Positions 33,128-40,272 of a stretch of DNA of 42,729 nucleotides are shown here, in pieces. The position numbers and the translations under genes are program-made. Origin of the DNA: a virus; IMG/VR virus record IMGVR_UViG_3300043446_006169, positions 1 through 42,729 of that record. One strand, written 5' to 3'. Each line of letters starts with the position of its first letter. Within the stretch, counting starts at the first letter, position 1. The notes under the pieces are model-generated. The model worked only from the letters and a program-made list of their open reading frames with translations. It was not told the DNA's origin and searched no databases.

Positions 33128-34515
33128 TTGAAGTTGAGGGGTTTGGTATAGGCCTGGAAGCCAAGTTCACCGGCCAATTTTTGTAGGCCCTTGTACTTTA
33201 GGATAAGGCGCACGGCCGGGTTGTGATATTTAAGGAGGTAACGGTACAAAGTGGACTCGTCACATTTGGGCGCGCCGCTTTTGGTGCGGGCGTGGACTGG
33301 ATAGTGCAGACGTTCATTGAAATAGTCGGCGAGTTGTTGGGACGAGCCGGGGTTCATGTTATAGCCAAGGGCCACTTGCACAACTCGGGCCCATTGGTCG
33401 CGGTCGGTGCGCGCTTTCTTAAGATAGTGCGCAAGTTTCAGGCCATTTATCGGGAGGCCGTGAAGTCCGGCATAGAGGTAATTGAAGATACTGGTGTTAA
33501 CTTGAACAATTGATCTTCGCAGCCCGGGATCTCCAGACGCATCCACATATCGCCATTGGGCCTTGTGAATAGCTCTAAGTGTAGCAACGTCCTTGGCGTT
33601 GTAGCGTAGTAAGTTATCGAGAGCGGGCTTGGTTTGGGGATTCCAAGTGCCGCCGGAGTCTTTGTGGTAGGGTTCATTTGTCCATAGGGTTATGTTGTGC
33701 GCCAGAGACTTTTCGGCCTCGGGCCAAATTCGGTGGCCCATCAACATGGTGTCCTCGATGTCTGGGCCGAAGGGTATATTGTGGAAGAGGGCTAAGAACA
33801 TTAGGTCGAAGCCCGCATTGTGGATGACAATCTTATTGTGCATGAAGGCCCGGGCCAAACCGGCCATCAGCTCAAGGGAGGCGTCTTGTAGTTGGCGCTT
33901 AAAGTAGATGGTGTGGGTGCACACGGGCCCATTGTCAATTGCGTATGAGAAGCAAGTGATGTAGTTGTCGGGATGGGACTCGATGTCAAAGTAGATGGTT
34001 CGGCCCTTGATCATTTTGAGCAGGTTGGCCGACTGCAAATTGGTCGGGCGCTCATTGATGAATTGAATTCGAGAAGGCGGATTGCGCAATTTCTCAACGT
34101 CGCGCATGAACCAAAAGCGGTAATTGGCGCGGGACGTTTCGCCGCCGTCCTTGCCGTTGGACTTGGCGTCCTCCTCATCATCGTCATCAAAGGCATGGGC
34201 GCGGGCCGCCTCGTAGTTTTGCAGATCAACACAGTCCTGAGGCCAATAGGTCGCGACCACATTGCGGCCCGGGAACTGATGCACGAAACCTCGATGAAGG
34301 TTGAGCTTTAAGTTGGGCCCAAGGTGATTGAGACTTTCGTCGCCAGTCAATATGACAAACTTGTAGCCGGGCAAGGCATGAGTGTAGTCATTGGCGTAAA
34401 GTACATCACAAGGGCCGACGGCCTCACGCACAAGGTCACCGGCTGGGCCCACTAGGGGCTTACCGTGCACTTCGTCATAGCGGGATTTTCTAGGGAGAAC
34501 GAGAAGGGTGTCCAT
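33124..34515 (-). CDS. DNA polymerase I, N-terminal half: UDG-like domain, 3'-5' exonuclease and thumb
   Basis: 463 aa. Residues 1-100 resemble a family 4-type uracil-DNA glycosylase fold (GKPLVGPAGDLV; VILTGDESLNHLG; RGFVHQFPGRNVVATYWP), probably not catalytic. An acidic linker (DDDDEED) follows. About 170-320 are the proofreading domain: YFDIES (D177, E179), IHNAGFDLM (D237), YNAKDVAT (D309). About 345-463 are the thumb: GLPINGLKLAHYL, MNPGSSQQLADYF, TKSGAPKCDESTL, LILKYKGLQKLAGE. The protein stops exactly where the palm should begin; the palm and fingers are encoded at 27540-28499. The gene is preceded by a 115-nt non-coding leader and has no obvious ribosome site. Confidence 0.88.
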   Translation of the reverse strand: MDTLLVLPRKSRYDEVHGKPLVGPAGDLVREAVGPCDVLYANDYTHALPGYKFVILTGDESLNHLGPNLKLNLHRGFVHQFPGRNVVATYWPQDCVDLQNYEAARAHAFDDDDEEDAKSNGKDGGETSRANYRFWFMRDVEKLRNPPSRIQFINERPTNLQSANLLKMIKGRTIYFDIESHPDNYITCFSYAIDNGPVCTHTIYFKRQLQDASLELMAGLARAFMHNKIVIHNAGFDLMFLALFHNIPFGPDIEDTMLMGHRIWPEAEKSLAHNITLWTNEPYHKDSGGTWNPQTKPALDNLLRYNAKDVATLRAIHKAQWRYVDASGDPGLRRSIVQVNTSIFNYLYAGLHGLPINGLKLAHYLKKARTDRDQWARVVQVALGYNMNPGSSQQLADYFNERLHYPVHARTKSGAPKCDESTLYRYLLKYHNPAVRLILKYKGLQKLAGELGFQAYTKPLNFK

Positions 34516-34630
34516 AGTAAATAGAGTCCGGCCCTCAACCCAAATATATGCGATTCAGGATGAGGGCCTGCGGGATTATCTAGTCCGATGTATAGGCAAC
34601 GTGCTATACCGGCCACGATCCCTAGACAAG
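34516..34630 (-). promoter_or_regulatory. 115-nt structured gap before the polymerase exonuclease gene
   Basis: The longest uncoded gap of the minus strand. Two hairpins: GTATAG / CTATAC (34590-34595 with 34604-34609, 8-nt loop) and GGCCCTCA / TGAGGGCC (34530-34537 with 34561-34568, 23-nt loop), the latter ending 15 nt before the ATG. No T run and no promoter consensus recognised; a regulatory leader is possible. Confidence 0.4.
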
Positions 34631-35293
34631 TTAGTTGCCGAGCGTAATTTTGCCCGTGCGCGTGTTGGCTGTGAAGTTGCGCATGGCCTCGATGTCGGGG
34701 TCGACCGGTTCCTCGATGGGCTGGGGAATATTGACGGCCTGTTGAAGTGCCGCCATCTCGACCTCGGGCTCACGGTTAAGGGACTTCTCTTCAGAGAACT
34801 TGGCCTTTTCGTAACGGGCCGTGAGCTTCTGAATGTTGCTCTCGAATAGGCGCCCATTGCAGTAGAGCTGGGACATCTGCTCGCAGAGAATTAGGATGCG
34901 CGCTGGCACTTGGGCCCATGCGTCGATGTTGGAGTCAGTAGGCTTGGTCACCCACCCATAAAATAAACCAGCCTTTACGCGAGAGGCAAAAAGTTCACAG
35001 AGAACAATGATGTGTTTGCCCCGAGGTTCATCGGCGGAGTGCGCCATCTCAATTGATGGCGTAATGTTTAAAGCCCTACAAGCCAAAGCCGCGAACCATG
35101 CGATGTCGCCAAGTTCTTCGATTTGGTTTTCGAGAGTGGTCGCGGACCCAAGTTCAATGGCCTCGGTCGATAGGCCAAGGGCCGCATGAGTTAGGCGATC
35201 CCATTGAAGGGCGGGAAATTTGCTATGCGCGATCGAAATAATCGACTGGGCCTCAAAGGCCCCTGAGCGCTCGATGTATTCGGTGATGGTCAT
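34631..35293 (-). CDS. MazG-like nucleotide pyrophosphohydrolase
   Basis: 220 aa. The all-alpha NTP-PPase signature is clear: TEAIE (E44, E47) and EELGD (E60, D63) coordinate Mg, and NGRLFESNIQKLTARYEKAKFSEEKSLNRE is the usual substrate-binding end of phage MazG-like enzymes. They hydrolyse non-canonical or regulatory nucleoside triphosphates. The ATG directly follows the T run of the terminator of the upstream gene (ATTTTTATG), so its expression may depend on read-through. About 45 extra residues at the C-terminus (Pro/Glu-rich, then TANTRTGKITLGN) are not part of the core. Confidence 0.8.
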   Translation of the reverse strand: MTITEYIERSGAFEAQSIISIAHSKFPALQWDRLTHAALGLSTEAIELGSATTLENQIEELGDIAWFAALACRALNITPSIEMAHSADEPRGKHIIVLCELFASRVKAGLFYGWVTKPTDSNIDAWAQVPARILILCEQMSQLYCNGRLFESNIQKLTARYEKAKFSEEKSLNREPEVEMAALQQAVNIPQPIEEPVDPDIEAMRNFTANTRTGKITLGN

Positions 35294-35323
35294 AAAAATG
35301 GGAGGGGCCCGAAGGCCCCTCCC
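35294..35323 (-). terminator. intrinsic terminator after the ssb-like gene
   Basis: Stem GGGAGGGGCC / GGCCCCTCCC, TTCG tetraloop, then ATTTTT on the minus strand. Very strong, and it lies between the stop of the 175-aa gene and the start codon of the MazG-like gene. Confidence 0.93.
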
Positions 35324-35329
35324 GTTTGA

Positions 35330-35857
35330 TTAGAACGCGTTGCCGTTAACGTCAGTGCGCGTACCGGGCAGGACGTTGAACATGGCGCATTCGATTTGCT
35401 CTTGGCCCATGATCGGTTGGCCTTGGCTGTCGAGGATCGGGTTGTTCTTGAAGTCGAGCATGGGCTCGGACTTGGACGACATGGTCATTTGGAACAAGCT
35501 CCCATTCAGCGTGAGGGCAGCCAACTGGAGGTTCTTGATGTCCTCTTCTTGAGAGGACGCGGCCTCGGGGAGTTGGACCTTCATACTGTCGAGGAAGGCA
35601 AGGACGTTACCCAAGTTCTTTTCGCTAAAGGTCACGTACATCTTGGCCTTTTGGCCAGCGGTCTTGACCACGACGCCGGGCTGATATTCAACGGTCTCGG
35701 GCGACATGATCTCAAGGTCAAGGATGACCTGCGGATTGTGGGGCTCGGACTTGCCGATTGCGGCCTCGGCCTTGTTGACCATTACGGTATAGGGGCCTTT
35801 GGGAATGCGGGGAACGGAGCCACGGCGGACGATTTGCGGACGAGTATATCCAGACAT
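35330..35857 (-). CDS. OB-fold-like protein, candidate single-strand DNA-binding protein
   Basis: 175 aa, predicted mostly beta: GPYTVMVNKAEAAIG, NPQVILDLEIMSPETV, GQKAKMYVTF, then a helix (NLGNVLAFLDSMKV) and another beta part (NGSLFQMTMSSKSEP). This resembles the DUF669-type proteins found beside Sak4-like ATPases in phage recombination modules and thought to bind ssDNA. It is the only monocistronic unit seen in the minus block: a sigma-54-like promoter at 35915-35931, a hairpin at the predicted 5' end and a strong terminator after the stop imply high expression, fitting a stoichiometric DNA-coating protein. The leader lacks a Shine-Dalgarno and is AT-rich. Confidence 0.5.
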   Translation of the reverse strand: MSGYTRPQIVRRGSVPRIPKGPYTVMVNKAEAAIGKSEPHNPQVILDLEIMSPETVEYQPGVVVKTAGQKAKMYVTFSEKNLGNVLAFLDSMKVQLPEAASSQEEDIKNLQLAALTLNGSLFQMTMSSKSEPMLDFKNNPILDSQGQPIMGQEQIECAMFNVLPGTRTDVNGNAF

Positions 35858-35890
35858 GTTAATGATGTGATTAGTAGTTGTGTTTGTTAG

Positions 35891-35906
35891 TGGTCCTATC
35901 GGACCA
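35891..35906 (-). promoter_or_regulatory. hairpin at the predicted 5' end of the ssb-like mRNA
   Basis: TGGTCC / GGACCA with a 4-nt loop. RNA from the sigma-54-like element should start near 35904, so this stem would sit at the very 5' end, where such structures can protect mRNA from decay. Confidence 0.5.
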
Positions 35907-35914
35907 AAGTAGAA

Positions 35915-35931
35915 AGCAGGTTAGGTGCCAG
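35915..35931 (-). promoter_or_regulatory. sigma-54-like -24/-12 promoter upstream of the ssb-like gene
   Basis: On the minus strand CTGGCACC-TAAC-CTGCT, matching 11 of 14 positions of the sigma-54 consensus, with GG and GC exactly 10 nt apart, followed by TT. It overlaps the last codons of the upstream gene and lies about 60 nt before the ATG at 35857. Confidence 0.6.
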
Positions 35932-36148
35932 GTTGAAGATGGTTGATAAGGACAGTGATCTTGGCAATATGCGCTTGGATTTGTTTTGCAAATTCAATCT
36001 GTCTATTATGTGCTTGATAAAATGTATCCTCAATTTGACGATAGCTATTAATGGCCTCAGTCAAATCGGCGTTGGCGTTCAGTAACGACTCTAATAGTGC
36101 CTTACGGGCACCTCGTGTCTCAATCTTTTTAATTTCTTCAGGGCTCAT
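35921..36148 (-). CDS. small helical protein of unknown function
   Basis: 75 aa, predicted to be two long helices (KALLESLLNANADLTEAINSY; AHNRQIEFAKQIQAHIAKITVLI). ATGA overlap with the Sak4-like gene; its end overlaps the promoter of the next unit. Possibly a partner of the recombination proteins on either side. Confidence 0.6.
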   Translation of the reverse strand: MSPEEIKKIETRGARKALLESLLNANADLTEAINSYRQIEDTFYQAHNRQIEFAKQIQAHIAKITVLINHLQPGT

Positions 36149-36885
36149 AGGTACTTGGCAAGTTCAGTGTAGGACTGCGGGATGAAATCTTGGGCGATGG
36201 GCTTTGGGATGCGGGCCGGTTCGAACATAGAGGACTTGACGCGCCAGTCAAAAGTGACCGGGTCCGTAGGCTTGGCTTGGCGCCTGACCGCTTGAAGTAA
36301 GACAGGGAAATAGCCCGGCAACTTCTCGCCGATTTGGCCCATGAGGGCCGGGCGCACGTGCTGAGTGACCTCGCGCTTCTCGTCGCGCTCGAATTGCTGG
36401 TGCACGATCATGACCACATTGCACTTAGCAGTCGTGAACATGGTCAAGAAGGTGTCGAAGTAGATAAGGCGCTTGCGATAGTGGGCGTTGGTGTCCTGTT
36501 GCTTAGTCTTTTCAGATAGGATGGGCGGCTCCTCGTTTTCTTGAATATTGTACCACGTTTCAAGGCGCGTAAGAGAGTCGATAATAAGGGTCGAACCTGC
36601 GGGCATCTGCGTCGCTAGGTCCTTGGCCACCATGAGGGCCACATCGCGGCGATTGGCTGACCATGATTGATGTACACGCTTTTTGATCGAATCGACAAAC
36701 GAATCGTCCCACATAGGGATAACTTTACCTACGCCCTTTGGCAGATTGTTCTCGAAGTCTAGAATGTGTGGGTCGGGGAAGGTGCGGGCGCCAGTCGTTT
36801 TGCCTGTGACCGGCTGTCCATATATCATGCACATCACGCGAGTATTTTCGGTTGGTGGTTTGTTGAAGTAGTCTTGATAGTTCAT
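36145..36885 (-). CDS. Sak4-like RecA-fold ATPase
   Basis: 246 aa. Walker A is GQPVTGKTT (about residues 23-31), Walker B is STLIIDSLTRL (about 96-106), followed by VVMIVHQQFERDEKREV, a pattern of the AAA_24/Sak4 family of phage single-strand annealing recombinases related to Rad51/RecA cores. These promote annealing together with a phage SSB, and an OB-like gene is two genes downstream. The upstream neighbour is a RecB/Cas4-like nuclease, completing a recombination module. Confidence 0.75.
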   Translation of the reverse strand: MNYQDYFNKPPTENTRVMCMIYGQPVTGKTTGARTFPDPHILDFENNLPKGVGKVIPMWDDSFVDSIKKRVHQSWSANRRDVALMVAKDLATQMPAGSTLIIDSLTRLETWYNIQENEEPPILSEKTKQQDTNAHYRKRLIYFDTFLTMFTTAKCNVVMIVHQQFERDEKREVTQHVRPALMGQIGEKLPGYFPVLLQAVRRQAKPTDPVTFDWRVKSSMFEPARIPKPIAQDFIPQSYTELAKYL

Positions 36886-36891
36886 ATATTA

Positions 36892-37785
36892 TTACCAAAG
36901 TGAAGGGTCATACTTAACTTGACGGTGGCGGCTAAGAGCAGCAATCTTGCCAGACTCGGTGGCCGAGTGGCAGTATTCTTGGAAGGGGCACTTGGTGCAG
37001 GTGTTGTTGGCCATGCCCGTGGGCAGGGCTTCGTCCTCAAACCACGCGGGCAAGATGGTGGTGGCGAGGTAGCGGTCAAGGAGGGCCTCGAACTCGTTGA
37101 GTTGTTCAATAGAAAATTGGATTGGGGACCCGGCCTGCCAGATGACTGGCGTCTTGCCTACGAAGATAGCCGTGATCTGCATCCAAAGGTTGTTGCGCTG
37201 GGCCGCATTGGCGGCCGTCATGTCAAATATGTGTTGGGCAAACTTAAAGGCGACCCACACGTAGAACTTCATTTGAACGGACACGGCATAGTCGGCGAAC
37301 ACTTCGGCCGCTTTCCATTTGCGCGAGGTCTTGTAGTCGTTAATGCGCAACATGCCGTTGGAGAATAGGGTGATGAGGTCAAAGGTGCCCATGACCCAGA
37401 TGTTGAACTGGCACCCACGATAAACGACGGACTTCCAATAGACTTTAAACTGGTGCTCAGCGTAGATGTGGCCATTGCTGTCGCGGTAGGCGGGCAGCGT
37501 TTGAATGGGCATGGTGGAACAGGTGCCCGAGAGCTGGGCCAACTGTGTGCCCTTGTAAATTTGGCACGCTTGAGTGAAGGCCTGAATGTGGTCGTCGCCA
37601 AGGGACCGGCGCTCGGCGTATTTGTGAACGGCCTTGCCGAAGGTTAGGGCCTCGGCCGTGTCGTTGTCTACATAGCCCTTGACCACAGACATGTGGTAAC
37701 GGCGAAGGCAATGTGAATATTTGAGAGACGTGCTATTAAAGAACACGTCGTAAGTGGGCAGGTCGGAGACGGGCGGTATGTTCAT
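36892..37785 (-). CDS. RecB/Cas4-like PD-(D/E)XK nuclease with Fe-S cluster motif
   Basis: 297 aa. The nuclease core is GKAVHKY (H54), E110 in AEHQFK, GTFDLI (D136) and INDYKTSRKW (D150, K152). C26 in the N-terminal SHCLRRY and C263, C266 and C272 in CTKCPFQEYC match the four-Cys arrangement that holds a 4Fe-4S cluster in Cas4 and AddB. Proteins of this class resect DNA ends for recombination. Adjacent to the Sak4-like ATPase. No CRISPR array or other cas gene is present, so an adaptation role is not suggested. Confidence 0.85.
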   Translation of the reverse strand: MNIPPVSDLPTYDVFFNSTSLKYSHCLRRYHMSVVKGYVDNDTAEALTFGKAVHKYAERRSLGDDHIQAFTQACQIYKGTQLAQLSGTCSTMPIQTLPAYRDSNGHIYAEHQFKVYWKSVVYRGCQFNIWVMGTFDLITLFSNGMLRINDYKTSRKWKAAEVFADYAVSVQMKFYVWVAFKFAQHIFDMTAANAAQRNNLWMQITAIFVGKTPVIWQAGSPIQFSIEQLNEFEALLDRYLATTILPAWFEDEALPTGMANNTCTKCPFQEYCHSATESGKIAALSRHRQVKYDPSLW

Positions 37786-38258
37786 AGGGCGCGGTAGATT
37801 ATGTGGCCGTGGACAGGGTCTAGGGCGTAGCGATAAATGTGCTTGGGACCATTGTGATAAGTAATGTTCACCTTGACATTGGCGCTACGAGTTTTGAACC
37901 AGTTGCCCGCTAAGATACATTTCTTAAAGGGATAATAATAAGTAGTAACGGGGACCTCAAAGGAATCTGGGCCTCGGCTACTCAATAGGGCGGGCTCGTA
38001 ATAGACTATGTATTTGTACTTTGGATGGTTGAGTACGTGCCATCTGCCGTACCATTGTTCTTCATTTAGATAATAACAAAGGACGTTGGCTTGTGCACGT
38101 GTCCATTCAGGGAATGTGATGTAGCGCCAAGGCGGAAGTGACTCAAAGGACTTGAGCGTGTTGATAAATCTTTTATGGCGGTTCTTTTCGGCATGGCGCC
38201 ATGGCCCAAGGTAAGATATGGGCACACCGACTTTAGTGATGATTTGTGATGTGGTCAT
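37782..38258 (-). CDS. protein of unknown function
   Basis: 158 aa, rich in Tyr, Trp, Lys, Arg and His with many short beta segments (YRYALDPVHGHIIYRAL at the end; SFEVPVTTYYYPFKKCILAG). Net basic. ATGA overlaps with both neighbours. No family recognised. Confidence 0.6.
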   Translation of the reverse strand: MTTSQIITKVGVPISYLGPWRHAEKNRHKRFINTLKSFESLPPWRYITFPEWTRAQANVLCYYLNEEQWYGRWHVLNHPKYKYIVYYEPALLSSRGPDSFEVPVTTYYYPFKKCILAGNWFKTRSANVKVNITYHNGPKHIYRYALDPVHGHIIYRAL

Positions 38259-38458
38259 TGTTGTTTGAATTTGAGGCCGGGCCGCTTGGTGGCGGCGATA
38301 AGGTCGAGGGCCGACTGGGGCAGGGCCCCGTTGGCTGGGTTGTCGGCCATGTTGACGGGGCGCATCAGAGGAAAGTGCGGGGCGAGGATGCGCTTGAGGT
38401 CGTCGTCCGATAGTTGGGACAGGTCGCCGGGATAATTGAGAAGTTCTTCGATGGTCAT
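38255..38458 (-). CDS. small protein of unknown function
   Basis: 67 aa. Starts MTIEELLNYPGDLSQLSDDDLKRILAPHF, a helical module of the kind that often docks to other proteins, and ends in a basic tail. ATGA overlaps on both sides. Confidence 0.6.
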   Translation of the reverse strand: MTIEELLNYPGDLSQLSDDDLKRILAPHFPLMRPVNMADNPANGALPQSALDLIAATKRPGLKFKQQ

Positions 38459-38772
38459 AGGAGTTTAGTTATTGTATCTAATACAGCGATACCTCGCTTG
38501 TATCTGTTAAGATCGTCAATTAATTTAGGCACCTCGCGCATAATAACCATGCGTTGGGATTCGCCGGGCTGGCCGCCGAGCAGCCCGGCTATGTGATTGG
38601 GGTCCCACTCACTCTCAACCTTAAGAGCAGCAGCTTTCCATTCACGTAAGTACTCAAGCTCTTTGCGCATACAAAAGGTTTCATCGGTTTCATTAGAGGG
38701 CTTATCTAAATGATCTATACCTCCAGTGAAGTTGAGATGAATATGGGTCAGGCATTTTTGGCAGGTGTTCAT
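38455..38772 (-). CDS. Cys-rich N-terminal helical protein of unknown function
   Basis: 105 aa from ATG 38772 (1 nt after the previous stop; the frame is open further upstream). MNTCQKCLTHIHLNF gives CxxC plus two His, a possible zinc knuckle, followed by helices (LEYLREWKAAALKVESEW). Function unknown. Confidence 0.6.
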   Translation of the reverse strand: MNTCQKCLTHIHLNFTGGIDHLDKPSNETDETFCMRKELEYLREWKAAALKVESEWDPNHIAGLLGGQPGESQRMVIMREVPKLIDDLNRYKRGIAVLDTITKLL

Positions 38773-38773
38773 A

Positions 38774-39292
38774 TTATTCCATGGGCGCGAACATAAACCG
38801 AAGTGTCTGGTGGGTGACGACCCCGACAAATCCCTTGGGCGCCAAGTCAATTAGGCGCTGACGGAAGTGGGCGACATCGTCGTCGTTGAGTTTAAAGGAG
38901 GGCAGGACATGGGGCCACTTGTCGCCCACGAGGCGGGGCGATGTGACCCATGCGTTGAAGTCGGCGCGTAGTTGGACGCGGCCGTCCACGTCCTCGAAGG
39001 ACCGGGCCTCAAGGACATCGCGCTTATAGGTTAGGTGCATGTTGTCCCCGTGTTCGGTCATGGTGAGCTTGGTGTTGATGTCCTCCCAGTAGGCCCGGTG
39101 CTCGGAGTTTTCGAGGGAGTCGATCAAGTACTTAATGCCGAGGCGCAGCTTCTGGCGAAGGGACACGGGCGTCATCTTCAGGAAGCGGGGCTGAATGATG
39201 ATGGTGCTGTAGTTCTGGGCGCCCCAATCGCGGAATAGGGTGGCGGCCATTTGGGCCGCTTGGGGATTATAGTATGGGTGTTTCTTGGGCAT
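38774..39292 (-). CDS. protein of unknown function
   Basis: 172 aa, alpha/beta, starting MPKKHPYYNPQAAQMAATLF. Phe/Arg-rich middle (YLIDSLENSEHRAYWEDI) and an end with VGVVTHQTLRFMFAPME. Overlaps the previous small gene by 26 nt. No family recognised. Confidence 0.6.
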   Translation of the reverse strand: MPKKHPYYNPQAAQMAATLFRDWGAQNYSTIIIQPRFLKMTPVSLRQKLRLGIKYLIDSLENSEHRAYWEDINTKLTMTEHGDNMHLTYKRDVLEARSFEDVDGRVQLRADFNAWVTSPRLVGDKWPHVLPSFKLNDDDVAHFRQRLIDLAPKGFVGVVTHQTLRFMFAPME

Positions 39293-39458
39293 CGGTGGTA
39301 ATAAGTTCGTTGCCTATATTGGGCATGGGCCGTTTGCAGTGGGCACAATAGAGGCGACTGTTAAGGATAAAGGCGGAGCGCTTATGGCCTGAGCGCTTTG
39401 TGTTGGATGGGCCACAGTCACAACGGGTGTGGAATAGCTGGACTTTTTTAATTTTCAT
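39267..39458 (-). CDS. small zinc-ribbon-like protein
   Basis: 63 aa from ATG 39458, which has GGGGG 5 nt upstream and overlaps the AAA+ gene by 11 nt; an in-frame ATG at 39473 is an alternative. CDC near residue 13 and CAHC near residue 37 form a possible four-Cys zinc ribbon with basic residues between (TKRSGHKRSAF), typical of nucleic acid binding. Confidence 0.65.
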   Translation of the reverse strand: MKIKKVQLFHTRCDCGPSNTKRSGHKRSAFILNSRLYCAHCKRPMPNIGNELITTDAQETPIL

Positions 39459-40272
39459 CTGGCCCCCATACATGTTGCTGAAGTAGCCAGTTTTGCAGGG
39501 CGCGGATGTTGCCCTTGGACTGGATGATGTGGTCCGGGATTGGGCCGTCGGGCGGATCGAGTTCCTTCTCGCGGCAGTAGGCGTCCATGATGGCGGCCGC
39601 GTCGTCGGGCCGCTCGCGCAGGGGATAGGTCATTAGGGTCAAGGGCGAGATGCGGAAGTACAGGTCCTCGCGGAAGGTGCCCTCTTTGACCATGGCCTCA
39701 AGGTTGCGGTTGGTCGCGAACACAAATCGACAACGGATCGGCACCTCGACAGGTGACCCAACGGGCATGACTTTATTTTCTTGCAAGGCGCGTAGGAGTT
39801 TGGCTTGTTGGGATAGGGGCAACTCGCCCACTTCGTCCATGAAAGCAACTCCTGTACCGGCCGTTACGAGAACGCCAGCTTTGTCTTGGATGGCGTTGGT
39901 GAAGGCGCCCCGGACGTGGCCGAATAGGAGCGACTCGAATAGGGTGTCGACGATACCGCCACAGTTGATAGGGTGGAAGTCGGAGTCTGGGCGATTGCCT
40001 AGAAGGATGCGGGCCAATAGCTCTTTGCCTGTGCCCGACTCGCCGCATATGAGGACGGGCTCGGGACGGAAGGCCACCAGCTTAGCCCGCTTGAGTAGGG
40101 CTTGGACGTGAGGCGTGGTCGTGATGTATTTATTAATGCGTCGGTCCACGGGCTTAAGGGACGCATTGTAGATAAGCTCTTGGGGCAGGGCCTTGAGGGC
40201 CGCGAGCGCATTGATGATGGACTCTTGCTGCTCGGACTGGGGTTTTGGTATGAGGGGGCTAGAGAATTTCAT
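39448..40272 (-). CDS. sigma-54 activator AAA+ ATPase core, without DNA-binding domain
   Basis: 274 aa. All the marks of a bacterial enhancer-binding protein ATPase: Walker A GESGTGKE (77-84), the sigma-54-contacting loop GAFTNA (122-127; family consensus GAFTGA), Walker B VAFMDE (142-147), sensor I ATNRNLE, arginine finger FREDLYFRI (200-208) and sensor II GNIRAL (254-259). These ATPases remodel sigma-54 RNA polymerase to open promoters. There is no N-terminal receiver or GAF domain, only about 50 residues before the core, and the protein ends right after the AAA+ lid, so the usual Fis-type HTH is absent. Three sigma-54-like promoters in this window are its plausible targets. ATGA overlap with a Cys-rich 39-aa gene before it and overlap with a zinc-ribbon gene after it. 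Confidence 0.9.
   Translation of the reverse strand: MKFSSPLIPKPQSEQQESIINALAALKALPQELIYNASLKPVDRRINKYITTTPHVQALLKRAKLVAFRPEPVLICGESGTGKELLARILLGNRPDSDFHPINCGGIVDTLFESLLFGHVRGAFTNAIQDKAGVLVTAGTGVAFMDEVGELPLSQQAKLLRALQENKVMPVGSPVEVPIRCRFVFATNRNLEAMVKEGTFREDLYFRISPLTLMTYPLRERPDDAAAIMDAYCREKELDPPDGPIPDHIIQSKGNIRALQNWLLQQHVWGPDEN

Noticed and set aside
36892-37785. CRISPR adaptation (Cas4)
   Set aside because: The nuclease resembles Cas4, but there is no array, Cas1 or Cas2; recombination is the better context.
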